Origin: Tillandsia leiboldiana
Lineage: Eukaryota; Streptophyta; Magnoliopsida; Poales; Bromeliaceae
DNA: 64,000 bases
Direction of reading: 5' to 3'
Assembly: GCA_029204045.2 (NCBI GenBank)
Contig: CM055071.1
Location: forward strand, 18,634,867-18,698,866
The position numbers and the translations under genes are program-made. Under the pieces are notes generated by a model. The model was not told where the DNA came from and made no database searches. It worked only from the letters and a program-made list of their open reading frames with translations. This document shows positions 9,523 to 18,717 of the stretch, one piece after another (position 1 is the stretch's first letter; each line of letters starts with the position of its first letter).

Positions 9523-11059
9523 TCAAGGATCAAAATGCGGAAACTGCGTCTTGAGAGGCCAATAATCCTCCCACGTGGCCCGTTCCTCGGGGAGGTTGCT
9601 CCAGCTTACTCGTACTTGGGTTATCGCCTTGTTCCCCTTCCGCACCACTCTGCGGTCAAGGATCTTCTTTGGTTCTGCAAGGGGATGTCCATCTTCTCCG
9701 ACCGAGGGGGCGGTGGGCGAGGTCGGTTGTCCTTCTGGGGGGCTCCTCTTCAACAACGATACGTGGAACACGGGGTGCACCCTCGAGCCCTCCGGAAGCT
9801 TCAACCGGTACGCCACCGGCCCAATCCTTTCTAAAACTTCGAAAGGCCCGTAGTATCGGGAGGTTAGCTTAAGATTTCGCCTTTCCGCGACAGAGCTTTG
9901 TCTATACGGCTGTAGCTTCAGGTACACTGGGTTCCCCACTTCGAACTCCCTGTCTACCCTGTGTCTGTCGGCGATCTGCTTCATGCGGTTTTGCGCCTTC
10001 AATAGGTTCTCGCGCAGATCCCGAGTCACCCTCTCTCTTTCTTTTCCCCACTCTTGCACTTCCCCCAGAGCTCCCACCTTTAAATTGGCTGTGAGATGGT
10101 TAGGGGGTGCCCGTCCGTACAGCGCCTGGTAGGGGGTTGTTCCCAGAGACGAGTGGAACGATGTGTTGTACCACCATTCTGCGTGCGCTATCCACTTGTG
10201 CCACGTCTGTGGACGCTGGAAGCAAAGGCAGCGTAGGTAGGTTTCCACGCACCGATTCAATCGCTCTGTCTGCCCGTCGGATTGGGGGTGGTACGCCGAA
10301 CTCATACTGAGTTTGGTTCCCAACATTCCGAACAGCTCCCTCCATACGCCGCTTGTGAAGATTGGGTCGCGGTTGGATATAATCTTCTCCGGTAATCCGT
10401 GGAGCCTGTAAATGACGTCGAATAAGCTGTGGGCCACTTGTGTGACAGAGAAGGGGTGAGCCAGTGGGATGAAGTGCCCGTACTTGGAGAATCGGTCGAC
10501 CACGACCATAATTGAGTTCTTCCCTTCGGATCTCGGCAGCCCCTCTATGAAGTCCACGCTGACTTCCTGCCAAATATGCTGCGGCACAGGCAAGGGTTGC
10601 AGCAACCCGGCATATGGTTGGTTGTCCGCCTTGTTGCAGATGCATGTGGTACAGTTTTTCACCATGTGTTCCACTTGCCTCTTAAGACCCGGCCAAAAAA
10701 ATGTCTGCTTGAGTCTTTTGTATGTGTTTTGCTGGCCCGAGTGTCCCCCCAGTGCGGAGTCATGCATCTGGAGTAGTATCCTCCGTCTCAGGTTGCCCCC
10801 TGCTCCAATGAATAGTCGCCCTTTGTACCTTAGTGTCCCTTGCTCGTAAGAGTAAGTTTTTGAGCTCCCGGGTTTAACTGTGAGCTGGACGATTAAGGCT
10901 TGGCTCTCCTTGTCGCCTTGATAGCTGTCTTGAATTTCAGTGGCCCATTCTGGAATGGCTGCTGAGACGGCTTGATTGCTCCCCTCTTCAAACCCCCTTC
11001 GAGATAGTGCGTCTGCCGCCTTGTTGTCTCTCCCTTTTTTATACTGTATGGTGTAGTCC
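9523..11059 (-). CDS. pol: RNase H end, integrase and chromodomain of the Reina-like element
   Basis: Element coding resumes at 11059, next to the Tekay insertion, in the RNase H tail (KGRDNKAADALSRR). Integrase follows with the HHCC zinc finger (H..H..CTTCICNKAD), the DDE core (VDFIEGLPRS, ISNRDPIF, DGQTERLN) and a GPF/Y-type segment (YYGPFEVLERIGPVAYRL). It ends in a chromodomain (EPKKILDRRVVRKGNKAI, WEDYWPL), which in chromoviruses directs integration by binding histone marks. The frame is open across the stretch. The extra upstream codons to 11343 are antisense of the inserted LTR and do not belong to it. Confidence 0.9.
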
Positions 11060-11769
11060 TGTGAAAACCGCGGATTTATTTTGCCTTTCGGGGCTTTCCG
11101 TCGATTTTTATTGAACCGTCTGGTTGACAATAGGGGTTCGTGGGTAATTTTTCCTTGTTTTTCTGGGCAGACGGTCGGGGCTCGCGGGTATTTTTGGGTA
11201 ATAAAGCTCGCGAAACGGAGACCGGCGGCGCGATCGGTTTTGGATTCCGACCCCCGGATCTCCCAGAATAAATTCCGGAAGCTGGTACCGTAGCCCAGGT
11301 GACTTACACAATTACCGGGGGCGGACCGAACTCTGGTCCGCAATCAGATCGATTTTAGTCGATCAGTTTGAGGTATGGGATTAAACCACCCCTCTTTGTT
11401 TTCCTTTCACTCGAGGGGTTAAAATTAATTTGGGGTCCAAAATCCACTACGCCCAAAACGTCTAAGTAGTCGGCCTTGGGAATTAGGTTTCCTAAACCTC
11501 GCCTCCCCCTCCTTGGCGTACAATATCCGAGCGTGGACGAGGAGCGGTTCCCCAAAACCCTCGTCCTTTCCATCGGCCGGCGTGGAAGAGAAGAGATCGA
11601 TCGCCTCCCCGCAAAGATCCGACGAACGCGAAGAGGACGATCCCTCTCCTTCGCCCGGTACCGACCAAAACAAGGTGAGCCGTGCTTTCGTTTTCTTTTC
11701 TTGTCTTTTCTCGTCACGAGCGAGGGGGGGGTTTCTTGATTTCGTCGGAGATGGAAGGAGAGGGGCGTG

Positions 11770-12180
11770 CCATCGCACGCGGAGCGCCGCGCGGGGCAAC
11801 CCGCGCATGCGGGGGCACCGCGCGGTGCAGCCCGAGCATGCGGGGGCGCCGTGCGGGGCACCCGCATGCGGGGCGCCGCGCGGGGCAGCCCGCGCATGCG
11901 GGGGCACCGCGCGGTGCAGCCCGCGCATGCGGGGGTGCCGTGCGGGGCACCCGCATGCGGGGCGCCGCGGGGGGCAGCCCGCGCATGCGGGGGCACCGCG
12001 CGGTGCGGCCCGCGCATGCGGGGGTGCCATGCGGGGCACCCGCATGCGGGGCGCCGCGCGGGGCAGCCCGCGCATGCGGGAGCACCGCGCGGTGCAGCCC
12101 GCGCATGCGGGGGTGCCGTGCGGGGCACCCGCATCCGGGGCAGCCGCGGGGCAGCCCGCACATGCGAGGCGCCGCGCGGA
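11770..12180. repeat. GC-rich 89-bp tandem array in 5' LTR of element A
   Basis: GGGGCA(A/G)CCCGCGCATGC recurs at 11793, 11882, 11971 and 12060, a period of 89 bp. Each unit has three related subunits of about 30 bp with near-palindromic cores such as CCGCGCATGCGGG and CCCGCATGCGGG. Long overlapping frames on both strands come from this repeat and are not genes. Confidence 0.85.
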
Positions 12181-12671
12181 CAGCACGGCGGCGCGTGGGG
12201 GGTTCGGTCGCTGCCGTCGGGGGCCGGCCGGTGTTGGGGCTTTTCCTTACTTCGCGTTTAAAGGTTCTTGACCTCCCCGCCCGGGGATCCCGTTTTGCAG
12301 CTTCGGGGAGCGCGCCGGGACGCGGGGAGCCGAGCGTGGTTTTTCTACTAGCGACAGGTGGGTTGTATTTACTTTATTCCTAGCCTCTAAATTCTATCAT
12401 GTTGGACGGGGTCTATTCTAAGTGTACTGGGGTTAAATAATGATGGGCGATAGCTTATGCATGTTAGTGGGTTCGCTATAGTGATTAGCGTCGGTTGCCG
12501 ACGGTGATTCTCTTTTTAACCCTTATATGTCAGCGAGCCACCTTCGAGTGCGCGCAATATTACCTTGTTTTCGATTATGCACTTTACCTCATTTACCTCA
12601 TTACTCTGGTTATTTATATTATGATGCTGACATGATGGTGGTTACGGTTACTTGGCTCGAGGTTGCCACAC

Positions 12672-13591
12672 GCGCACCCGCGGTTTGGCCACCGCAAAGG
12701 GTGCGCTTTTCCGGAAAAGTGGTCTATGACCCGTGTATACCCACGAGGTGACGTAGTGGGGCCCCTTATTAGTGGTGGGGTTGAGGCGCCGAGGTGCGAG
12801 CGGTGCGACCCGTCGGTTTAGTTGTCCGGCGTGGTCGGGTTTCTGCAGGTACGGTGTGGGCCGTCGGTTTAGCTGTCCGACGTGCCCCGGTATTACAGGA
12901 TGCAGGTGTACAGGTTGCCTTTCCTCCTTGGGAGGGTGGTTGCTCCAGTTGTCTTCACGGTTTGTTTTACTATATTTCTCCTACCTTACTATTTCTGCGT
13001 CACTGACATCCCACTTCGTGACAGGGTCCAGGCGGGGAGAGAGGTAGGCGGTGGTGAGGACGGGACAGGAGCAGCTGGGTCGCTGGGGACCCTGGACTGT
13101 ATTTATTCTTTTATTCTCGCTTTCATTACTTTGTAGTTATGTGAGTGGTTCGCGATACCCTCGTGGGGTCGGCATGGATGTCGGTACGGGCTACATTTAG
13201 TGCCCCTGGTGCAATACTTTCCCTTTTATTTCTATCGGCCATTTAAAAACCAAAAAGGGCAGAAGCCAAAGAAAGGATTGCGAAAACCGTCTTTAAAAAC
13301 TTGGTGTCGGGTGGGCACCGCTTTCAAACCTTGTGGATTTATGCTGACTTCGAAAACTAGCTTTCAAAACGTAAGCGCCGGGTAGGCGCTCTTTCAAAAT
13401 TGTGGATTTATCCTTTCCAAACCGATCGGCCATGTGATCTTCGTTTATCAGTTTAGAATGCTGGTTAGTTGTGAATGATTGTTGTGATTGATTGGTTGCG
13501 CACGTTAGAACATGTACCGAACGCTACGCCGTGCATGTACAGGGGAGACTCTGCACGTTTGCAGAGTGACCATGTATGTGTGGCGGGTCTG
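12672..13591 (+). other. Hairpins H1, H2 (two copies) and H3 in 5' LTR of element A
   Basis: H1 is at 12672-12706: GCGCACCC/GGGTGCGC outer arms, GCGGT/ACCGC inner arms, TTGGCC loop. H2 copy 1 is at 13303-13319 (GGTGTC/GGCACC, loop GGGTG) and copy 2 at 13374-13390 (AGCGCC/GGCGCT, loop GGGTA). H3 is at 13534-13580 with a 7-bp inner stem ACTCTGC/GCAGAGT, followed by GGCGGGTCTG. The 3' LTR carries the same set. Confidence 0.65.
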
Positions 13592-13714
13592 GGCACGTGC
13601 CGGGGGAGAGGGGTTTCTTCTTTTAAAAACAAAAAAAAAAATTCACACATCAAATATTCAACTTTTATGAATCATTTCCGCTAAAACAAAACCCCCGGGG
13701 CGTGACAGATTAAA

Positions 13715-13726
13715 TGGTATCAGAGA
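13715..13726 (+). other. Primer-binding site of element A
   Basis: TGGTATCAGAGA, 7 bp after the LTR. It is complementary to the 3' end of initiator tRNA-Met apart from the last base. Confidence 0.9.
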
Positions 13727-13911
13727 GTTCTTTCAATCACAACAATTAGTGCCGACATCCGTAGACAACCCTCACTTGCCTACATATGAATGAAATGGGT
13801 AGGGCTTAGGACTGTAGAACGTGAGTGGCCGAAGGGGGGAAAATGTTGAGTCCTCGCTTTCACTTTATGGTTGTTGTTAGCAGGGTAGTCTAAAGTTGAC
13901 TCTTGTGATGT

Positions 13912-16083
13912 ATGACAGACATGGCCCGTACTAGATCATCGGCCGGGGACGCGGAAGCAGACGCGACGGCGTCGACGGCCGCGGAGAACCAGCTCCTGCG
14001 GCAACAACTGCAGGAGATGGCGGGGAATCTGGCCAACCTTACTGAGCACGTGCGTCAGTTGACGCAACGGCAACAGGCCGCGACGGTGACGGTCGCCCCG
14101 GGTCCCCCACAGGGGTCGACAGCGCCGGCCGCGGCACCACCGACAGCGCCACCACCGGCGACGACTACGGGACCGGCGCCGGGGACGACCAGCAGGGTTA
14201 CTCTGGAGGAGACTGTAGTCACACCTGCCCCGACCGTGGCTGCCACCGCCGCGAGGGAGGGGACGGGTGCGATGACCGAGCGGGATCGGGTGCGGGCCAA
14301 CCTGAAAGACTTCAAGAAATACGACCCACCCACGTTCGAAGGGGACACGACTGATCCGTGGGTCGTCGAGAAATGGGTGGGGTCGATGGAGAAACTTTTT
14401 GAAGACCTGCTCATGGAGGACGACGAGCGGGTTCCCCTAGCGGTCCACTGCTTGGAGGGGAACGCCCGCTTGTGGTGGAAGACGGTACGCCCCGATCCTA
14501 CTAAGGGTACCACATTTCCGTCCTGGACAACCTTCAAACAGGAACTGTTCGGGGCCTTCTTCACCAACAGTGTCAAGAAAAAGTTGGAGGATGACCTGAA
14601 CCACATCCAACAGGGGAACCGGACGGTCATGGAGTATCAGCGGGAGTTCGTCCGGCTAGCAAACTGCGTCCCGTTCGTCATAAGGGACGAGGCACACAAG
14701 GCGCAGCTCTTTGTGGATGGCTTGCGGAGCAATATCTTCGAGGTGGTGCAAGCAGCCGAACTACACACCTTCCAGAAAGTGGTCGACAGAGCCACTACGG
14801 TGGAGCGGGGTTTTGCGGTCACCCGCGCCAGAAGGGAGAACTCGACGCGGCTAGAGGACCGGAAGCGGCAACAGCAGAACTCGGGAGGAGGCTCTTGGGG
14901 CGGGGGCGGGGCCCCCAAACGGTGGAGACCTCAGGCAGGGTCCCGGAGCGCGCCAACAGGAGGACCGAGGCCAGGGAATAGGCCTTGTGTCATATGCGGG
15001 GGAGGGCACATTCCGGGGGAGTGCCCCCAAAAGGGCGACCACTGCTTCAGGTGCGGCAGACGAGGGCACTTCCGCCGCAACTGCCCCTTAGGCGGGGGGT
15101 CTGCGTCCTCCGCAGCTTCTACGCCCACGCCACAGCTCTCAGGGCGGGGGAAAGCCCCTATGGCGTCGACGTCTAGGCCCCCTGCACCACGGCGCGAGGA
15201 GGACCGGCAGCCACAACCAGGCGGGAGAGTCTTCTCAATGACCCACCAAGAGACAGATCCGCCGGAGGAAGCACTTGCAGGTACTACTTCTGTTTCCAAT
15301 TCCCGTGCTAGAACCCTTTTCGACACCGGAGCAACACACTCTTTCATTTCCCGTGACTTCGTACTTTTGTTTGGTCTCGAGGAGACACCCCTCCAAAACC
15401 CCTTGACAGTGCAAACGGCGGGAGGGACCTTGGAGGCGGTCAGCGTCGTGACCGCCTGCCCGATTAAACTAGGGCGACTAGCATGCCCTTGGGATCTAGT
15501 GGTAATCCCCCTGAAGGAGTACGACGTGGTGCTGGGCATGAACTGGCTCACGAGGTACCAGGCACTCATCGATTGTGACAAGCGACAGCTGCGTTTACAC
15601 GAACCGGGTTTCCCTGAGCATGTGTACATGATGGGTAAGAGCATCTCCTTCCCGGCGATCATCTCAGCGACCCGGGCCAGAAGACTGGTGGAGGGTGGTT
15701 GCGTGGCCTACTTGGCATCGGTGGATTTGGCTACCCGACCCCCGACGACGCTCGCCGATATTCCAGTGGTGAGGGACTTCCCCGACGTCTTCCCCACGGA
15801 ACTGCCTGGGATGCCCCCTGAACGGGAGGTGGAATTCCCCATCGAACTACTACCGGGCACGCAGCCTATTTCGAAGGCACCTTACCGAATGGCCTTCGCA
15901 GAACTAAAGGAGCTTAAAGCACAACTGGAAGACCTCTTGGATAAAGGGTTCATAAGACCGAGTGTGTCACCCTGGGGCGCACCGGTACTCTTCGTGCGGA
16001 AGAAAGACGGAAGCCTGCGTCTCTGCATTGATTACAGAGGAATAAATAAAGTCACAGAGAAAAACAAGTACCCCCCTGCCTAG
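13912..16083 (+). CDS. gag-pol: gag, protease and N-terminal RT of element A (frameshifted)
   Basis: 723 codons. A leucine/glutamine-rich helical segment at residues 22-55 is followed by the retrotransposon gag core at about 150-290. Two adjacent zinc knuckles lie at 359-391: an atypical CX2CX3HX4C, then CX2CX4HX4C. The aspartic protease motif DTGATHSF has its Asp at residue 471. RT begins with the GFIRPSVSPWGAPV and LCIDYRGINK motifs (about 704). The frame ends early because a run of six C near 16071-16076 is one base longer than the reading expects, so RT continues in another frame. The homopolymer makes either a real mutation or a sequence error possible. Confidence 0.9.
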   Translation: MTDMARTRSSAGDAEADATASTAAENQLLRQQLQEMAGNLANLTEHVRQLTQRQQAATVTVAPGPPQGSTAPAAAPPTAPPPATTTGPAPGTTSRVTLEETVVTPAPTVAATAAREGTGAMTERDRVRANLKDFKKYDPPTFEGDTTDPWVVEKWVGSMEKLFEDLLMEDDERVPLAVHCLEGNARLWWKTVRPDPTKGTTFPSWTTFKQELFGAFFTNSVKKKLEDDLNHIQQGNRTVMEYQREFVRLANCVPFVIRDEAHKAQLFVDGLRSNIFEVVQAAELHTFQKVVDRATTVERGFAVTRARRENSTRLEDRKRQQQNSGGGSWGGGGAPKRWRPQAGSRSAPTGGPRPGNRPCVICGGGHIPGECPQKGDHCFRCGRRGHFRRNCPLGGGSASSAASTPTPQLSGRGKAPMASTSRPPAPRREEDRQPQPGGRVFSMTHQETDPPEEALAGTTSVSNSRARTLFDTGATHSFISRDFVLLFGLEETPLQNPLTVQTAGGTLEAVSVVTACPIKLGRLACPWDLVVIPLKEYDVVLGMNWLTRYQALIDCDKRQLRLHEPGFPEHVYMMGKSISFPAIISATRARRLVEGGCVAYLASVDLATRPPTTLADIPVVRDFPDVFPTELPGMPPEREVEFPIELLPGTQPISKAPYRMAFAELKELKAQLEDLLDKGFIRPSVSPWGAPVLFVRKKDGSLRLCIDYRGINKVTEKNKYPPA

Positions 16084-17222
16084 AATAGATGACCTCTTCG
16101 ACCAGCTGAGAGGGGCGACGGTCTTCTCCAAGATCGATTTACAGTCGGGCTACCACCAACTCCGGGTTCGGGACAAGGACATTCCGAAGACTGCTTTCCG
16201 GACCCGATACGGCCACTACGAGTTCACGGTTATGCCCTTTGGACTCACGAACGCCCCCGCAGTCTTCATGGACATGATGAACCGGATCTTCAGACCCTTC
16301 CTGGATCGGTTCGTGGTGGTTTTCATCGACGACATACTGATCTACTCCACTACCGACGAGGAACACGAGGACCATTTGCAAACAGTCCTCCAAACTCTCA
16401 GGGAACAGGAGCTGTTCGCTAAACTCAAGAAGTGTGAGTTCTGGCTACGCGAAGTCGGCTTCCTAGGACATGTGATCTCGGCACAGGGAATCTCCGTGGA
16501 TCCGAAGAAGGTGGAGTCCGTGGTCGACTGGCAGCCGCCGACGACGGTGACAGAGGTCCGCAGTTTCCTAGGACTGGCAGGATACTACAGGCGTTTTGTA
16601 GAGGGTTTCGCGAAGATTGCTACCCCTTTGAATCGGTTGACCAGAAAAGGGGAGAAGTTCATATGGACGGCCAAATGCCAGGAAAGCTTTGAGGAACTCA
16701 AAAGGAGGTTAACCAGGGCACCAATACTTGTGCTGCCGACACCCGGGGAAGATTACGAAGTGTACTGCGACGCCTCGGGGATCGGCCTGGGTGGGGTTCT
16801 GATGCAACAGGGGAAAGTGATTGCCTACGCGTCCAGGCAACTAAAGGATTACGAGAAGAACTACCCGATACACGACTTGGAGCTGGCCGCAGTAGTCTTC
16901 GTTTTAAAACAGTGGAGGCACTACCTCTTTGGGGTCCACTGTAACGTCTTCTCGGATCATCAAAGTCTTAAGTATATCTTTACCCAAAAGGAATTAAACT
17001 TGCGGCAGAGGCGGTGGCTGGAGTTGTTGAAGGACTACGACTTGACGATACAATACCATCCCGGAAAGGCAAACGTGGTGGCGGACGCCCTGAGCAGGAA
17101 AGGACGCCAAGACGGGGCGTCAAGGAGCGCGATAACGGAGCAAAACCACTTGATAGCGGAGTTCGCACGAATGCAGTTGGAAGTGGTGCCGACAGGCACG
17201 GTTAGGCAACTCGATCCTGACC
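16077..17222 (+). CDS. pol: C-terminal RT and RNase H of element A
   Basis: The second frame (first ATG at 16232) continues RT through VMPFGLTNAPAVF and the catalytic FIDDILIYS (two Asp, at about 16325-16330), then the thumb (RSFLGLAGYYRRFV). RNase H follows: YCDASGIGLGG, ELAAVVFVLKQWRHYL, FSDHQSL and the ADALSRKG tail. A second frameshift near 17200-17223 moves integrase into the third frame. Confidence 0.9.
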
Positions 17223-18620
17223 TTGGTGGTCAAGCCGACGCTACTTGAGAAGATCCGGGAGGGACAACAGACCGACCCACACCTACAGCGCGTACGAGAC
17301 AAGATCCCCCTGGACCAAGAGAGCGACTTTGCAGTGGAAGACGACGGCACCCTACGGTTCCGCAGACGGATCTGCGTGCCGGATTCGTCGGAATTGAAGG
17401 AGGTAATTTTGACAGAGGCACACCGGGCCCCTTATGCGGCACATCCAGGAGGCACGAAGATGTACAGGGACCTCAAACAGATCTACTGGTGGCCCAACAT
17501 GAAGGGGGACGTCACTCGACATGTAGCTCATTGCCTAGTGTGCCAACGGATAAAGGTCGAGCATCAGCGGCCAGCAGGGAAGCTACAGCCCCTACCGGTG
17601 CCAGAGTGGAAGTGGGAGCAAATCACCATGGACTTTGTCACGGGCTTCCCACGTTCACCCCAGGGCCACGACGCAATTTGGGTCGTAGTCGACCGGTTAA
17701 CCAAGTCAGCACACTTTCTGCCAGTTCATACGACCTGGACCCGAGAACGGTTGGCCCAAACATATATCAGCGAGATCGTGAGATTACATGGAGTGCCGGC
17801 ATCGATCACCTCGGACAGAGACACGCGCTTTGTCTCGAAATTTTGGCAGAGCCTTCAGCGAGCCATGGGAACCAAACTACAGTTCAGCACAGCCTTCCAC
17901 CCTCAGACGGACGGACAGTCGGAGCGCGTGATACAAACCCTCGAAGACCTGCTTCGCGCCTGTGTACTAGATTGGGGGATCGGGTGGTCACGCTACCTAC
18001 CTCTCGTGGAATTCGCCTACAACAACAGCTACCAGGCCAGCATCCAGATGGCGCCCTACGAGGCCTTATATGGAAGACGCTGCCGATCCCCGATTTGTTG
18101 GGACGATCTGGGAGAACGGAAATTCTTGGGGCCCGACTTAGTGGAGGAAACGGAAGAGAAGGTTCGCCTCATCAGACAGCGCCTGCTAACCGCCCAGAGT
18201 CGCCAGAAGAGCTACGCGGACCAAAGGCGCCGCGACTTGGAATTCCAAGTGGGAGAGCATGTTTTCTTGCGGGTCTCGCCGTCCAGAGGAGTCAAGCGGT
18301 TCGGGCTAAAAGGGAAACTGAGCCCACGGTTTGTAGGGCCTTTCGAGATTTTGGAACGCATCGGCCCAGTGGCGTACCGCCTTGCCCTACCACCAAACCT
18401 TGACCGAGTCCATGACGTCTTCCACGTTTCGATGCTCCGTAAATACCTCTCCGATCCATCGCATATCCTGGATGTCGCCATACTCGACCTTAAAGAAGAC
18501 CTAAGCTTCGAGGAAACCCCCGTGAGAATCCTGGCAAGGGAAAGCAAATCACTGCGAAATCGAGCCATCCTCTACGTGAAGGTACTCTGGAGCAACCACG
18601 AGGAGCGAGAAGCAACATAG
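17223..18620 (+). CDS. pol: Integrase and chromodomain of element A (stop in chromodomain)
   Basis: 465 codons. The HHCC zinc finger spans residues 66-109 (ending HCLVCQ). The DDE core has Asp137 (MDFVTGFPRS), Asp198 (SDRDTRF) and Glu234 (DGQSERV). A GPF/Y-type module follows (FVGPFEILERIGPVAYRL), then a chromodomain (ETPVRILARESKSLRN, VLWSNHEEREAT). The frame stops at TAG 18618-18620, where relatives have Trp; the same frame continues open to TGA at 18678-18680. The breaks suggest the copy moved with proteins supplied by another element, or was hit after insertion. Confidence 0.9.
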   Translation: MVVKPTLLEKIREGQQTDPHLQRVRDKIPLDQESDFAVEDDGTLRFRRRICVPDSSELKEVILTEAHRAPYAAHPGGTKMYRDLKQIYWWPNMKGDVTRHVAHCLVCQRIKVEHQRPAGKLQPLPVPEWKWEQITMDFVTGFPRSPQGHDAIWVVVDRLTKSAHFLPVHTTWTRERLAQTYISEIVRLHGVPASITSDRDTRFVSKFWQSLQRAMGTKLQFSTAFHPQTDGQSERVIQTLEDLLRACVLDWGIGWSRYLPLVEFAYNNSYQASIQMAPYEALYGRRCRSPICWDDLGERKFLGPDLVEETEEKVRLIRQRLLTAQSRQKSYADQRRRDLEFQVGEHVFLRVSPSRGVKRFGLKGKLSPRFVGPFEILERIGPVAYRLALPPNLDRVHDVFHVSMLRKYLSDPSHILDVAILDLKEDLSFEETPVRILARESKSLRNRAILYVKVLWSNHEEREAT

Positions 18621-18680
18621 GAGCTGGAGTCTAAAATGAGGGAGAACTACCCGAACCTGTTCACCACCACCCGGGTCTGA

Positions 18681-18717
18681 GTTTCGAGGATGAAACTCGT
18701 TTTTTAGAGGTGAGTGG
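18681..18717 (+). other. Polypurine tract region of element A
   Basis: A short noncoding stretch with a T-run and then AGAGGTGAGTGG directly before the 3' LTR, the usual place of the plus-strand primer in Tekay elements. Confidence 0.6.

Larger units (their letters stand above)
11060..13707 (+). repeat. 5' LTR of Tekay element A
   Basis: 2,648 bp. In order: a GCGGGTATTTTTGGGT block near 11188 shared by all Tekay LTR starts here; a splice-donor-like AAG/GTGAGC (GT at 11675); a GC-rich tandem array; an acceptor-like TTTTGCAG ending at 12300; a second donor-like CAG/GTGGGT (GT at 12358); hairpins H1-H3; and the CCCCGGGGCGTGACA end. Confidence 0.95.

Noticed and set aside
11060..11343. N-terminal 95 codons of the minus-strand frame leading into the Reina-like integrase
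   Set aside because: This part is antisense to the inserted Tekay LTR; true element coding begins at 11059.
11355..12383. Long overlapping reading frames of 150-270 codons on both strands (also 19013-20040)
   Set aside because: They translate the 89-bp GC-rich LTR array into Ala/Arg/Gly/Pro repeats in several frames at once; absence of stops follows from base composition.
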